Origin: Brevibacillus panacihumi W25
Lineage (GTDB): Bacteria; Bacillota; Bacilli; Brevibacillales; Brevibacillaceae
NCBI RefSeq assembly: GCF_000503775.1
Contig: NZ_KI629785.1
Location: 124,001 to 188,000, forward strand
Length of the DNA stretch: 64,000 nt
Direction of reading: 5' to 3'
The translations under genes and the position numbers were made by a program. This document shows positions 26,001 through 36,133 of the stretch, piece after piece. Position 1 is the stretch's first letter, and the number at the start of each line of letters is the position of its first letter. The notes below the pieces were generated by a model. It was given only the letters and a program-made list of their open reading frames with translations, searched no databases and was not told the origin of the DNA.

Positions 26001-28376
26001 TTAGTCCAAGCAGCGTTGAAAATCAGCCCACGTCAATTCAGCAAGCTGCTTTGGATTCCATTCTTCTTGTGGAATCTCTGTCAAGCGAATCGCCTGATTT
26101 TGCATCGCTTCCTGCACCAGATTTCGGGCGAAGCGTCCATTGCCGCCGATGCCATGCTCACCGGCGATCTCTGAGAGCCTTACTGCCAGCTTTTCGATGG
26201 TTTCGTTCGTGATCAGATAGCCCGCATTCTTCCCTTCCCATTCTATGATCTGCACAAGCTGGTCCACGGTATAGTCCGGAAAATGGATATATTTTTTAAA
26301 ACGGGAGACCAGCCCCGGATTGCTTAGCAACAAGCGATTCATTTCCTCTGAGTAACCAGCGAGGACAACCACCAGATTTTCGCCATGTCTCGTCATTTCC
26401 TCTACTAGTGTCTGGACGACCTCTTGCCCGTAGTCCTGCTCACTTGTACCGAACAAGGCATATGCTTCATCGATAAAAAGCACTCCCCCGAGGGCTTCCC
26501 GGATTTTCCTTTTTGTCAACGCTGCCGTCTGCCCGACATACCCCGCCACCAGATCCGCTCTGCTGGCTACGACGAGATGTCCCCGCTTCAAATAACCAAT
26601 TTCCCGCAGAATTTGAGCGTACAAGGCAGCCACTGTCGTCTTGCCAGTCCCGGGATTGCCTGTAAAAACAGCGTGCAGCTCCACGGGGCTTGCCTTCATT
26701 CCCCTCTCTGAACGTTCTTTTTGGACGCGAACAAAAGCTGTGATTTTCTTCAATTCGGCCTTCACCTGTTCCAGCCCGATCAACGCTTGCAAGCGCTCGG
26801 ATGCAGCAGCAGTCTCCTCCCTAGAGGTATCTGACTGAATATCTTCCGGGTAAAGGACGGTGAAGTCGCTCCATTGCAGGTCTTTGCCAGCCGTCGCTTT
26901 TCCCTTGGCGAAAATCGCGTCGAGAATGAGGTTGGCTGCCGTCCGGGCATTGCCAAAGCTCTCGTCGACCCGGGATTTTTCAATGCGCTGCCGCAAGCTG
27001 CGGCTCGCTTCCTCAGTGAGGAGATAGTCATTTCGCTCGGCGACTTGGGAAGCGATCTGCACCAGCTCATCGGTCGTATAATCGGGCAGCAGAAAATGGC
27101 CTGTCTCCGGAAAGCGGCTGTACAAGCCGGGGTTGGCGTACAAAAAATTCCGCATTTCTTCAGGATAGCCTGCCAGCATGACGACAAAACGACCGGCATA
27201 CTCTCCGCCTGTCATGGCGGCTACCAGCGTGTCGATCGCAGCCTGTCCATAATCGCTGCCCGAGCTGTCCGCACGTTTCAAACTGTATGCTTCATCGATA
27301 AAAAGAACCCCTCCGTCTGCTCGTTTGACTGCATCCATGACCCGCTGTTCCGTCTGACCGACATAGCCGCCGACCAGATGAGAGCGGTCCACTTCTATCA
27401 GCTGACCGGATGCGAGCAGCCCCAGTTCCTTGTACAAACGGGCGATCAGACGCGCCAAGGTCGTCTTCCCCGTGCCGGGATTGCCCATCAGCACGAGGTG
27501 AAGCGGCAAATCATCCTGCATGTGCCAGCCCTTTTCCTCACGCTTTTGCCGGTATTGCAAAAACTGGGCAAGCTGGCGGACACGCTCCTTGATCTCGTCT
27601 AGCCCGATCAATCCTTCCAATTCTTCAAGGGCCGATGAGTCTGTCTTCTCCGGATTTTCTTCCGTTTCCTGCCGCAACTCTAGATCCTGCCAAATCTGCT
27701 CCAAACGGTTTCTCTGCTCCTGAATGGAGCGAATGGTCTCTTGCAGTTGTCCCAGTAATTCTGTGGAAAAAAACACGCCTGACAACGAGGCAGCATAAGC
27801 ATCCACCTGAAGCTGCAATTTCTCGACAAGTTCTTCGCGATCTATGAAAAGCTGGTTCAAATCAGCCGCCCATTGTATGGTCTGCTCATCCGCCAGCTTG
27901 CGTGCAAGCTCCTGGATATGAGTGATATTGGCCAGCTGCCGGGCCGTAAATTGCTTGGCTTCCCCAGCAAGCCGCGTCAAAATTTCTACGTTTCTTCTGC
28001 GTGTCACCACATTATCGGTCTCCCGGATGGTCGGGAAATTTTCGTTTAATGCCTGTTCCTCCCGCAAACGCAGAATCTCCTGACGAAGCAACAGCTCGTG
28101 GGCAACACGGTATTCCGGGTCCAACTGGACAGCCCGCTCCAACCATTCCCTCGTCATGCGATACCCGCCAGCTTTGTTCTTACGCAGCAAGGAAAGACAC
28201 GTCAGCACGACCGCTTCTGCCTGATCCAGCCATTGCTGCGGTTCTTTTGATCTTCGCTGTTCGATCTCTTCCAGCATTGCCATGCAGGTTCCTTCCGAAA
28301 GTTCTGCCGTTTTGGGAAGCACCTTTCGCCACTGCTGGATCGTGGTGTACAAATCCCGTTCCTGAAGCTGATCCAT
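26001..28376 (-). CDS. Tandem AAA+ ATPase, CbxX/CfxQ (SpoVK/EccA-like)
   Basis: A 791-residue protein. The N-terminal third is helical with TPR-like segments and a coiled coil. Two CbxX/CfxQ-type AAA+ modules follow (about 290-520 and 550-785). Each has a Walker A GNPGTGKTT, the GGYVGQT or AGYVGQT loop, a Walker B GGVLFIDEAYSL or GGVLFIDEAYAL, and a VVMLAGYPEEM-type sensor segment. Related proteins include the sporulation ATPase SpoVK, Rubisco activase CbbX and the ESX factor EccA. No secretion or carbon-fixation genes are nearby, so the role is unknown; remodelling of a partner protein is the general expectation. ATG at 28376 follows AAGGAG. A terminator separates it from the upstream small gene. 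Confidence 0.85.
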   Translation of the reverse strand: MDQLQERDLYTTIQQWRKVLPKTAELSEGTCMAMLEEIEQRRSKEPQQWLDQAEAVVLTCLSLLRKNKAGGYRMTREWLERAVQLDPEYRVAHELLLRQEILRLREEQALNENFPTIRETDNVVTRRRNVEILTRLAGEAKQFTARQLANITHIQELARKLADEQTIQWAADLNQLFIDREELVEKLQLQVDAYAASLSGVFFSTELLGQLQETIRSIQEQRNRLEQIWQDLELRQETEENPEKTDSSALEELEGLIGLDEIKERVRQLAQFLQYRQKREEKGWHMQDDLPLHLVLMGNPGTGKTTLARLIARLYKELGLLASGQLIEVDRSHLVGGYVGQTEQRVMDAVKRADGGVLFIDEAYSLKRADSSGSDYGQAAIDTLVAAMTGGEYAGRFVVMLAGYPEEMRNFLYANPGLYSRFPETGHFLLPDYTTDELVQIASQVAERNDYLLTEEASRSLRQRIEKSRVDESFGNARTAANLILDAIFAKGKATAGKDLQWSDFTVLYPEDIQSDTSREETAAASERLQALIGLEQVKAELKKITAFVRVQKERSERGMKASPVELHAVFTGNPGTGKTTVAALYAQILREIGYLKRGHLVVASRADLVAGYVGQTAALTKRKIREALGGVLFIDEAYALFGTSEQDYGQEVVQTLVEEMTRHGENLVVVLAGYSEEMNRLLLSNPGLVSRFKKYIHFPDYTVDQLVQIIEWEGKNAGYLITNETIEKLAVRLSEIAGEHGIGGNGRFARNLVQEAMQNQAIRLTEIPQEEWNPKQLAELTWADFQRCLD

Positions 28377-28444
28377 GTCATTGCTCCTTCCGCTCCATAC
28401 CTTCTTTCCTGTTGTAGCATATTTCAAGCAGGATGAAAAGAAAA

Positions 28445-28471
28445 CGCTGCCCCCGACGACCGGAAGCAGCG
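28445..28471 (-). terminator. Terminator before the AAA-protein gene
   Basis: CGCTGC pairs with GCAGCG, with an inner GC pair pattern. The minus-strand transcript ends in TTTTCTTTT. It closes the parE-parC transcription unit. Confidence 0.65.
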
Positions 28472-28484
28472 CACTTGTCAACTC

Positions 28485-28688
28485 TTATACGTTTATATTG
28501 CCCATCTCTACATCTGCAGAAAAATGGGCTTGGGCTGCATCGAATACATCTTCTTCCGACTCAGCAGCAATTTTGAACATCGTCACGACTTTTCCGCCGC
28601 TGCGAACCTGCACGTTGTACTGCGAATCCCCGTCATAGGTAGTGGCAAAATAATACTCTCTGCCATTCACATTTATCTTGCGCTCCAC
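28485..28688 (-). CDS. Small hypothetical protein downstream of parC
   Basis: A 67-residue protein with a beta-rich N-terminal half (ERKINVNGREYYFATTY) and a C-terminal helix (SEEDVFDAAQAHFSAD). No family recognised. The GTG at 28688 is chosen because AGGAGG lies 8 bases upstream, whereas the GTG at 28697 overlaps that site. It is the last gene before a terminator and may be cotranscribed with parE-parC. Confidence 0.55.
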   Translation of the reverse strand: MERKINVNGREYYFATTYDGDSQYNVQVRSGGKVVTMFKIAAESEEDVFDAAQAHFSADVEMGNINV

Positions 28689-28746
28689 AGTGGACACCTC
28701 CTACCATAGTGTGCGCAGGAGGCATCCCTTTTAGCCAGCAAAAAGC

Positions 28747-29073
28747 TTAAACCGGGGAAAACTGGGACAGTACCGCAGGTTGGCGGATTTGTTCACCTGA
28801 CGGCAAGCCTACGATCAAGGTGCCGGAATCCTCCGTTTCAGACGGTTCCCACTTGATGGTGAACACCTGCGGAGTAAAGGCATCCTCTTCATCCAAAGTC
28901 TCAAGCATAGCTCGCAACGTATCTGCCGTCATGGGCACCGGTATGCTGCTTTTCTCCTCATCGGGGATGGACAACCACTTCGGAGCATCCGCAAAATACT
29001 GTACGGTATCAAGCAACAAGGATACCTGCTGCCAGTTGAGCGGGGAAGTGAATGCTGCAAATGGAACTGTCAT
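28747..29073 (-). CDS. Hypothetical protein immediately after parC
   Basis: A 108-residue acidic protein beginning MTVPFAAFTSPLNWQQV, with no recognised motif. It starts 7 bases after the parC stop, with GAGG five bases before the ATG, so it is translated from the same transcript. Upstream in-frame ATGs overlap parC and lack ribosome binding sites. No function can be assigned. Confidence 0.6.
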   Translation of the reverse strand: MTVPFAAFTSPLNWQQVSLLLDTVQYFADAPKWLSIPDEEKSSIPVPMTADTLRAMLETLDEEDAFTPQVFTIKWEPSETEDSGTLIVGLPSGEQIRQPAVLSQFSPV

Positions 29074-29080
29074 GCTAACC

Positions 29081-31609
29081 TCATCCTTTTTTCTCACCGG
29101 ATTCATCTGTAAACAGGCTGATTTGTTCTTCCGGTTTTTTCCCGGAAGCTGTATCAGAAGCATTGCTTTCCTTGGGTTCATCAGTAGGCAGTACCGTTTC
29201 ATAGGCAATCGATTCAATGCCGCCTTCGATCACGGTTCGCCCGATTCCTCCCTGCTCGTTGATACTGACCTGATCCACCGGTACGGGTTGCCACTCGTTT
29301 TGTTTGGTCAAGGCGTACATGGTCTCATCTACACTGATCGCAAGCAGTTGGTGAGGGCTCGTCTTTCTTTTGCGAATCAATTGCACGCCTTTTCCTGCGC
29401 GTCCTTGCAGCGGAATATCAGCGATTTTCGTACGCTTGACCACACCGTCCGCAGTAATGAGCGAAAATACGCGTTCGTCCTCTGCCCCGACTGGCATAAA
29501 GCTAATCAGCTCGTCTTCCTTCGCCAAGGTGATTGCTTTCACGCCGCTGGAAGCACGCCCTGTGGCTCCTACCTCTTCTGCGAGGAAACGTATGCCCATG
29601 CCATCCCGGGTCGCTCCCAAGAGAGCGCCCTGTTCGCCACTAACAAAAACTGTGATGAACTCATCGTCAGCCGACTTCAGCTTGGCTGCTACCAATGCAC
29701 TGGAGCGGTTTGTCTCATAATCTGCCAAGGCCGTTTTCTTGATCAGTCCGCTGCGGCTGACATGGTAGACGTACAGGGGCTGCTTGAAGTCTTCGACAAT
29801 GGCGAACCCGACGATCCGCTGCGTCTTTTCCAGCGGGATGACATTGACCACTGCCGATCCAATATCCTTCCACTTGTCATCCGGGAAGGAATTGACCAGT
29901 GTAGCGAAATATTTGCCGTCCTGGGTAAAGAACAATGCGGTATGGGAGGTGTTCGTCTCCACAAAGTGGCGCACCCTGTCCCCGTCCTTGACTCCGCAAG
30001 TCTCGATCGTTCCTCCCATCGACTTGAAGGAGCGCGGGCTTGTCCGCTTGATATAGCCTTCATTCGTCAAGGTCACGATGCAGTCCTCTGCGTTGATCTG
30101 CATCGCGATATCGATTTTGATCTCCTCGATTTCGCCCTGGATCTCGGTCCGGCGCTCTTCGGCGTATTTCTTCTTGATTTCGTTCAATTCGGCTGTAATC
30201 ACTTGAATCAGTTTTTTCTCGCTGGCCAGGATTGATTTCAGCTCCTCGATCTCTTTCGCCAGCGTCGCCAGTTCCTTTTCCAGCTTGATGATGTCCAAGC
30301 GAGTCAAGGAAGCGAGCTGGATGCTGAGAATCGCATCGGCCTGGATCTCGGTAAAGCCGTACTTCTCCATGATATTTTTCTTGGCATCCGCACGGTCTTC
30401 GGAATCCATGATGGTATCGACGATTTGCCGCAGAATGGATTTGGCTGCGATCAGCCCTTCCACGATATGCTCGCGGTGCTGCTTTTTGTCCAGATCGTAT
30501 TGGGAACGGCGCGTCACGACTTCCTTCTGATGGTCGATGTATGCCCCCAGAAGCGCCTTTAGTCCCATCTGGCGAATCGTTCCCTCATGGATGACGTTCA
30601 TGTTGTAGTTGTAATAGATTTGCAGGTCGGTATTTTTAAACAGATAGTGGAGAATCGCCTGTTCATCCGCTTCCTTGCGAATATCGACGACGATGCGCAC
30701 CTGTTTTCTGTCCGCTTCTTTTCGGCCTGTTTCATCGCGCACTGCCAAGGCCCCTTCGATTTTTCGCTCCATGACCAGCTCATCGATTTGGGCGACCAGC
30801 TTGGACTTGACAACTTCGAACGGAATCTCGGAAATGACGATTTTTTTGACCTTGCCACCCTTCGGCTCCTCGACATGCGTCTTGCCGCGGATGATGAACT
30901 GACCCCGTCCGGTCTCAAACGCCTTGCGGATTCCAGATACCCCCTGGACGATTCCGCCAGTCGGAAAGTCAGGACCCTTGACGTGCTTCATCAGCTCATC
31001 CAACGAGATATTCGGGTTCTTCATCTGTGCGATCGCGGCATCGATGACTTCTCCCAAATTATGTGTGGGTATATCTGTCGCAAACCCAACTGCGATCCCT
31101 GCCGCGCCATTGACCAGCAAATTGGGAAAACGAGAAGGCAAAACAGCAGGCTGCTGTGCCGAATTGTCGTAGTTAGGAATAAACGTGACCGTATCCTTTT
31201 CGATGTCGCGCAGCATTTCACTCGCAAGCGCAGACAGCCGGGATTCGGTATAACGCATGGCTGCAGGAGGGTCGGCATCGAGGCTTCCGAAGTTGCCGTG
31301 ACCCTGAATCAGCACCTGGCGCATCTTCCACCACTGCGCCATGCGGACCATGGTTTCATAGATTGCCGTATCGCCGTGAGGGTGATAGGTCCCCATCACA
31401 TAACCGACTGTTTTCGCCGATTTGCGGTACGGTTTGTCATTCGTGTTTCCTTCCTGGTACATGGCGTACAGGATGCGTCGCTGCACGGGCTTGAGCCCAT
31501 CGCGGGCGTCCGGGATCGCGCGGGAGAGAATGACCAGGTTGGCATAATCGCCAAAGCGCTTGCCCATGATCTCTGCAAAGCTCTGCTCGATGATTTGATT
31601 GGACAACAT
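29081..31609 (-). CDS. parC: DNA topoisomerase IV subunit A
   Basis: An 842-residue DNA-breaking and rejoining subunit that decatenates sister chromosomes with ParE. It shows [20 protein letters not shown] near the N-terminus, catalytic Y120 in AAMRYTE, and the C-terminal beta-pinwheel repeats. In the quinolone-binding region [13 protein letters not shown], the position of E. coli Ser80 is Thr81 and the Glu84 equivalent is kept (Glu85). The start ATG has GGAGG upstream and lies 2 bases after the parE stop, so the two are coupled. Pairing with parE and the lack of a GyrA-box motif separate it from GyrA. Confidence 0.95.
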   Translation of the reverse strand: MLSNQIIEQSFAEIMGKRFGDYANLVILSRAIPDARDGLKPVQRRILYAMYQEGNTNDKPYRKSAKTVGYVMGTYHPHGDTAIYETMVRMAQWWKMRQVLIQGHGNFGSLDADPPAAMRYTESRLSALASEMLRDIEKDTVTFIPNYDNSAQQPAVLPSRFPNLLVNGAAGIAVGFATDIPTHNLGEVIDAAIAQMKNPNISLDELMKHVKGPDFPTGGIVQGVSGIRKAFETGRGQFIIRGKTHVEEPKGGKVKKIVISEIPFEVVKSKLVAQIDELVMERKIEGALAVRDETGRKEADRKQVRIVVDIRKEADEQAILHYLFKNTDLQIYYNYNMNVIHEGTIRQMGLKALLGAYIDHQKEVVTRRSQYDLDKKQHREHIVEGLIAAKSILRQIVDTIMDSEDRADAKKNIMEKYGFTEIQADAILSIQLASLTRLDIIKLEKELATLAKEIEELKSILASEKKLIQVITAELNEIKKKYAEERRTEIQGEIEEIKIDIAMQINAEDCIVTLTNEGYIKRTSPRSFKSMGGTIETCGVKDGDRVRHFVETNTSHTALFFTQDGKYFATLVNSFPDDKWKDIGSAVVNVIPLEKTQRIVGFAIVEDFKQPLYVYHVSRSGLIKKTALADYETNRSSALVAAKLKSADDEFITVFVSGEQGALLGATRDGMGIRFLAEEVGATGRASSGVKAITLAKEDELISFMPVGAEDERVFSLITADGVVKRTKIADIPLQGRAGKGVQLIRKRKTSPHQLLAISVDETMYALTKQNEWQPVPVDQVSINEQGGIGRTVIEGGIESIAYETVLPTDEPKESNASDTASGKKPEEQISLFTDESGEKKG

Positions 31610-31611
31610 CG

Positions 31612-33579
31612 TTATTCATCCTCCCCGACTTCAAAGGTGACATGGCTCTCGATCCATTCGCGGCGCGGAGGCACTTTATCGCCCATCAGGACGGTGACGA
31701 GCTTCTCGCTCTGGGCGAGGTCTTCGATCTGTACTTTGATCAGCTTGCGGGTTTTCGGATCCATCGTCGTCTCCCACAATTGATCTGCGTTCATTTCACC
31801 CAAACCTTTGTAGCGCTGCACTTCTGCCCCGCGTCCCAGACGCTTGATCGCCTGCTCCAGCTCTTGATCGCTCCAGCAGTAGATGGATTCGGCGCCTTTG
31901 CCCTTGCTTTCTTTTTTCACCTGATAAAGCGGCGGCTGGGCGATGTAGAGGTGGCCTGCTGCGATCATCGGCCGCATGTAGCGGAAGAAAAAGGTGAGCA
32001 GAAGCGTCTGGATGTGGGAACCGTCGACGTCCGCGTCAGACATGATGATCACTTTGTCAAAAGCGCAGTTCTCGATCGAAAACTCTTCGCCGATGTCCGT
32101 CTCCAAAACTTCGAGAATGGTCCTGAATTCTTCATTGGCCAACACTTCGGACAGCTTGGCTTTCTCCGTATTGAGCGGTTTGCCTCGCAAGCTGAACAAA
32201 GCCTGGAATTCGGAGTCGCGCGCTTGCTTGGCGGAGCCCCCCGCCGAATCTCCCTCGACCAGGAACAATTCATTTTTCTTCGGGTCTTTATACTGTGGCG
32301 GCGTAAACTTCTCGGATATGGACTTGCGCTTCTTCGCGGATTTCCCTTTTTTGTCCCCGCGCAAGGCTTCGCGCTGCTTGCGCAATTCTTCGCGTATTTC
32401 TGCCGAACGCAGGGCCTTGTCCACCAAGAGCTTGCCGATCTCTGGATTCTCCTCCAGGAAAAAGCCAAGTTTTTCCGATATGACCTGCTCCACGATGGTT
32501 CGCGCTTCTTCATTCCCCAGCTTGTCCTTGGTCTGCGACTCGAACTGGACATCCGCCATTTGCAGGGACAAAACGCCAAGGAACCCTTCGCGCAAATCAT
32601 TTCCTGTCAAATTCGGGTCTTTTTCCTTCAGGTATCCCTTCTTGCGGGCAAACTCGTTGAAAATTCGGGTTGTCCCGTTGCGAAACCCGGTTACATGCGT
32701 GCCGCCATCTGTCGTGACAATCGAGTTGACATAGGAAACCAGCGTTTCCGCATAGCCGTCGTTGTACTGGAAAGCAAGCTCCACATACACATTGTCCTTC
32801 TCGCCTTCAAAATAGACGATTGGATGCAGCGTTTGCTTGCCTTCATTCAAATACTCAACATATGATTTCAACCCATCTTCAAAATAGAACTCTTCCCGCT
32901 TCTTCTCCGGTCCGCGTTCGTCAATCAGCACCATGCGCAGCTTTTTGAGCAGAAAGGCTGTTTCGCGAAAACGTTCGCGGATCGTTTCATAATCAAAGCG
33001 GACCGTGCCGAACACAGCTTCATCCGGGAGAAAACGAACGGTTGTCCCTGTTCGCTTCGTGCTGCCTACGATTTCGAGGTCAGTCACGGGCTTCCCGACA
33101 TGCTCGACTCCCTTGTCGTCTACCACATACTCGAACCGCTGCTTGTGAATTTTGCCTTCCCGGTGGATCTCCACCTCGAGCCATTTGGACAAGGCTACTA
33201 CGACACTGGAGCCAACGCCATGCAAACCGCCGCTTTTTTTGTAGCCGCCGCCGCCAAATTTGCCTCCCGCATGCAAGGTAGTAAAAATGACCTCAGGTAC
33301 GGGACGGCCCGTTTTGTGCATGCCTATCGGAATTCCCCTGCCATGGTCTTCGACACTGATGCTGCCATCCTTGTACAGGGTGACGATAATGCTGTCATTG
33401 GCTCCCGCCAGCACTTCGTCCTTGGCATTGTCGACGATTTCCCACAGCAAGTGATGCAACCCTCTGCTTCCGGTGGAACCTATGTACATACCAGGCCGCT
33501 TGCGGACGGCAATCAAGCCTTCCAGGACCTGAATATCATCTTCTGTATACGTCATTTGGAGTGTATCTGCTTCCTTCAA
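31612..33579 (-). CDS. parE: DNA topoisomerase IV subunit B
   Basis: A 655-residue ATPase subunit. It has the GHKL motifs [19 protein letters not shown] and [11 protein letters not shown], and the TOPRIM domain with [24 protein letters not shown] and [13 protein letters not shown]. The start is taken as TTG at 33579 because GGGGAG lies about 7 bases upstream; this gives an N-terminus of usual length before [23 protein letters not shown] 33555 is an alternative with a poorer site. Upstream are a -35 TTGAAT (33752-33747) and -10 TACAAT (33728-33723) with an 18-base spacer, a plausible promoter. Confidence 0.95.
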   Translation of the reverse strand: MKEADTLQMTYTEDDIQVLEGLIAVRKRPGMYIGSTGSRGLHHLLWEIVDNAKDEVLAGANDSIIVTLYKDGSISVEDHGRGIPIGMHKTGRPVPEVIFTTLHAGGKFGGGGYKKSGGLHGVGSSVVVALSKWLEVEIHREGKIHKQRFEYVVDDKGVEHVGKPVTDLEIVGSTKRTGTTVRFLPDEAVFGTVRFDYETIRERFRETAFLLKKLRMVLIDERGPEKKREEFYFEDGLKSYVEYLNEGKQTLHPIVYFEGEKDNVYVELAFQYNDGYAETLVSYVNSIVTTDGGTHVTGFRNGTTRIFNEFARKKGYLKEKDPNLTGNDLREGFLGVLSLQMADVQFESQTKDKLGNEEARTIVEQVISEKLGFFLEENPEIGKLLVDKALRSAEIREELRKQREALRGDKKGKSAKKRKSISEKFTPPQYKDPKKNELFLVEGDSAGGSAKQARDSEFQALFSLRGKPLNTEKAKLSEVLANEEFRTILEVLETDIGEEFSIENCAFDKVIIMSDADVDGSHIQTLLLTFFFRYMRPMIAAGHLYIAQPPLYQVKKESKGKGAESIYCWSDQELEQAIKRLGRGAEVQRYKGLGEMNADQLWETTMDPKTRKLIKVQIEDLAQSEKLVTVLMGDKVPPRREWIESHVTFEVGEDE

Positions 33580-33830
33580 TCGCGCTCTCCCCTCTGCCAT
33601 TTGCAACTTCATCGTACTTCCAGGACAAGGCAGCCTTCTTATCGGCCAGCCTCGTTCCTGATCCCCTGCTGAATAAGATCACCCTATACATATCGGACAA
33701 AAAAAGCGAACACTTAATCGCTATTGTACCGTATGCGTTTGAATGTATTCAACTTCATCCCTTTTCCTTTCCCTAAACAGCCCCTGAACTTCTCCTGCTT
33801 GGCTGCTGTGCAGTCGTGGTTGACCCAAAA

Positions 33831-33857
33831 AGCCACCTCACCCTAAGCGAGATGGCT
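33831..33857 (-). terminator. Terminator of the ThiF/acyl-transferase operon
   Basis: AGCCA-c-CTC pairs with GAG-a-TGGCT. On the minus strand it is followed by TTTTT. The rest of the gap 33580-33918 holds the parE promoter region and nothing else I can identify. Confidence 0.7.
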
Positions 33858-33918
33858 GACGCATAGTGATTGGATATCGAATGACATCGTATAGTGTAGC
33901 ATTCGTGGTCAGGCTGGG

Positions 33919-35064
33919 TCAAAAAGAACGGCCTGCCTGTTCCTGCTTTCTATACCCCACTAATTCTTCCAAATCGACATAATACCTTCCCGAATCGCAG
34001 GTTTGTCCCAATCCGATTCTTCTGCAAGCATCGGTACCGCTCGCCGCCCCCAGCATGATGGATGACGCCAATTGCGGCCATGTCAAAATTGTGGAGCCCA
34101 CCTCCTGAAGCGACTCTTTCAGCCGTGAAGACATCGTCTCGTAGCCTACGATTTTCAAGACATGCGGGATTTTCTCCTGGTTGCTGAGGTTTTTGAGTAC
34201 CTCCATGTCCATTCCTTCCAGCAGGCCATGAAAGATGGGCCGCTCCGGCTCCAAATCAAAGCGCTCGACATCGATCATTCCCCTGTCGCTTGTCTCCATG
34301 ACAACGGGAATGCCCATCTCCCTCGCTTTGAATCGAATCAGCATCTTCACATCCAGACTGTCGCATTCGTCCAGTACCAGATTCAGTTTGCCGCCTTCCG
34401 AAAAAAAGTCGTCGATGTTCTCTTCGGTTATTCCCTCTTCATAGCAAATCACCTTTAAAAATGGGTCGATTTCCGCAATTGCTCTGGCAGCGATCACCAC
34501 TTTCGGCACGCCCAATTCGTGGACGCCTGCTCGTATACGATTCAGATTGGATAGCTCCAGCGCATCAAAATCAGCCAGGCGCAATTCTCCTGCAATTCGT
34601 TCCATCGCCAGCGTCATGGCGATGGAGTGGCCGACCGAAAGTCCGATCACCCCGATTTTTTGTTCCCGCAGGCGAAGCTGTTCTTCAGCCGTGATTTTAT
34701 TGCGATTGCGATTGGTTCGCACAAAAGTGAATGCTTCTTCATCCAGCAGATGAACGAGGAGTTGTTTCCAAGGATAGTACACCCATACCCCCAGCTCTGC
34801 CACATCCTTCTCCCCGATCTGCCGCTCCACCTCCGCGCTGAGCTCTTCCGGCGTCCATCTTCGGCCGGGCTGCATCGCCTTGACCCATTCCTCCAATTGG
34901 CTAAGATACGTGTCCATCACTTCCAGATGGGGAATTTTCTCCATCAAGTCATGCATTTGCTCCTTATCCTGCCGATTCGCGAGGCGGAAAAAAAGCGGAG
35001 TATAAGAATAAGGTTTTTCTCCTTCTCTTGAACGAGCAATGGGTATCGTCATCGAATTTTGCAC
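33919..35064 (-). CDS. ThiF/E1-like adenylyltransferase, Rv1355c-like
   Basis: A 381-residue protein with a ThiF/MoeB-type adenylation core (about residues 135-300). It shows the nucleotide loop IGVIGLSVGHS (137-147), the strand LADFDALELSNLNR with the Asp and Arg residues (163-176), and VPKVVIAARAIAEIDP. There is no CxxC zinc motif and no clear catalytic cysteine for a ubiquitin-like partner. The N-terminal 130 residues are an extra domain, as in mycobacterial Rv1355c-type proteins. It presumably activates a carboxylate as its adenylate. The gene follows a FeeM-like gene by 30 bases. GTG 35064 has GAGGGG at 8 bases; ATG 35052 is possible. Confidence 0.75.
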   Translation of the reverse strand: MQNSMTIPIARSREGEKPYSYTPLFFRLANRQDKEQMHDLMEKIPHLEVMDTYLSQLEEWVKAMQPGRRWTPEELSAEVERQIGEKDVAELGVWVYYPWKQLLVHLLDEEAFTFVRTNRNRNKITAEEQLRLREQKIGVIGLSVGHSIAMTLAMERIAGELRLADFDALELSNLNRIRAGVHELGVPKVVIAARAIAEIDPFLKVICYEEGITEENIDDFFSEGGKLNLVLDECDSLDVKMLIRFKAREMGIPVVMETSDRGMIDVERFDLEPERPIFHGLLEGMDMEVLKNLSNQEKIPHVLKIVGYETMSSRLKESLQEVGSTILTWPQLASSIMLGAASGTDACRRIGLGQTCDSGRYYVDLEELVGYRKQEQAGRSF

Positions 35065-35094
35065 AATCTCATCCCCTCATCCTTGCTTCCTTGC

Positions 35095-35958
35095 TTACAG
35101 GACGACTTTTTGACCTTTTACTTCCTTGACCAGAGGCTTGATGCGAAAATCGAGTTTATACACCGCTGGCTGTTCCCGAACAGGCCGATCTGGTTTCCAG
35201 TATTTGCTGAAGGAACGACGCATTTTGTCATGTGCCTCCGAAGCAATCAATTGCGACTCCGGCATGTCATGCATTACGAAGCCGCATCCGACCATATAGC
35301 GTTTGACATGCGGCGGCATAATCACGAAGCTTGTCCGGTATTTGCGGCTTTTCAAAAAGCGGAAGGCTCCCCGCAGCAAGACGCGAAAGAGATGCCGCTT
35401 GTGCAAGTCCAGCAAAAGCCTGATCTCCTTGTCCAGCAATGCGACTGGTACGTCCAACAGCGGGTGGTAGGAAAATCGGGAGAATTCCACTGCGCGGACA
35501 TCTGCTTGCTGCCTGGTAAAAAGTTCGAAGCAATCCAGTTCCTGATCCATCAGCACTCTGACACTCACCAACGGCAGCATAACCTCTCCTATTTGCTGGT
35601 AAACAATAAAAACTTCTGTCCTCTTTTCACTTTCGGAGGCAATATCTTCGTAGGTGAGTTGATCATGCAGGTAATGAAAGTTATAGCTGCAGTTGACGAT
35701 GTCCTTGATCGTCTGCTGCAATGCCTCATCCTCACGCCCCACCCGCTTATAGACATAAGCTTTCGCATCCAAGGAAGATTCAGCAAACGGCGCTTCATGT
35801 TTCGTCAGTCTCGTGTACATATGCAGGAGTTGTTCGTTGCGAAAGGCAGGTGGGGGGACGTTCAGTAAAGCTTGTAAAGGGATCGTAGAACAATGACTGG
35901 TGGCAAACGGAACTTCATACGGCTCATGCACAATCGTCCATACAGAATGTGAAGGCAT
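35095..35958 (-). CDS. Acyl-homoserine-lactone-synthase/FeeM-like GNAT-fold protein
   Basis: A 287-residue protein. Its central and C-terminal part resembles LuxI/FeeM N-acyl transferases: a strand EVMLPLVSVRVLMD, then AVEFSRFSYHPLLD with the E-x-S-R pattern (E158, R161) seen in autoinducer synthases. Next come a long helix, the strand SFVIMPPHVKRYM and CGFVMHD, like the GF motif that ends such domains. The first 100 residues are less alike. Inference: it acylates an amine using acyl-ACP or acyl-CoA. ATG at 35958 is 10 bases after GGAGGG; ATG 35967 is only one base from it. It is first of two genes, the second an E1-like adenylyltransferase. Confidence 0.6.
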   Translation of the reverse strand: MPSHSVWTIVHEPYEVPFATSHCSTIPLQALLNVPPPAFRNEQLLHMYTRLTKHEAPFAESSLDAKAYVYKRVGREDEALQQTIKDIVNCSYNFHYLHDQLTYEDIASESEKRTEVFIVYQQIGEVMLPLVSVRVLMDQELDCFELFTRQQADVRAVEFSRFSYHPLLDVPVALLDKEIRLLLDLHKRHLFRVLLRGAFRFLKSRKYRTSFVIMPPHVKRYMVGCGFVMHDMPESQLIASEAHDKMRRSFSKYWKPDRPVREQPAVYKLDFRIKPLVKEVKGQKVVL

Positions 35959-36063
35959 GTTTTGCATTCCCTCCGATACGTACTTTACGAAAATCTTTCT
36001 TCAGATTTACTTTAAAGTTCAACAATTTCCTATCATTTCCTCCATATTTGTACATTTTTTACC

Positions 36064-36089
36064 ATTTATGTTATGGGCGGTTCGGGTAA
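36064..36089 (+). promoter_or_regulatory. Possible general-stress (sigma-B-like) promoter
   Basis: ATTTAT, a 14-base spacer and GGGTAA resemble the sigma-B consensus GTTTAA-N13-15-GGGTAT. The element lies 45 bases before a YflT-type stress gene. It is imperfect, and the presence of sigma-B in this organism is unknown. Confidence 0.3.
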
Positions 36090-36133
36090 ATCTAAGAAGG
36101 CACGATGCAATGATCGACATAAGGGGGATTTTT

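Noticed and set aside
33705..33722. Hairpin AGCGA/TCGCT with T7 as an attenuator of parE
   Set aside because: The only good promoter nearby (-10 at 33728-33723) would start transcription inside the stem, so the hairpin could not form in that RNA. It may be a stray terminator.
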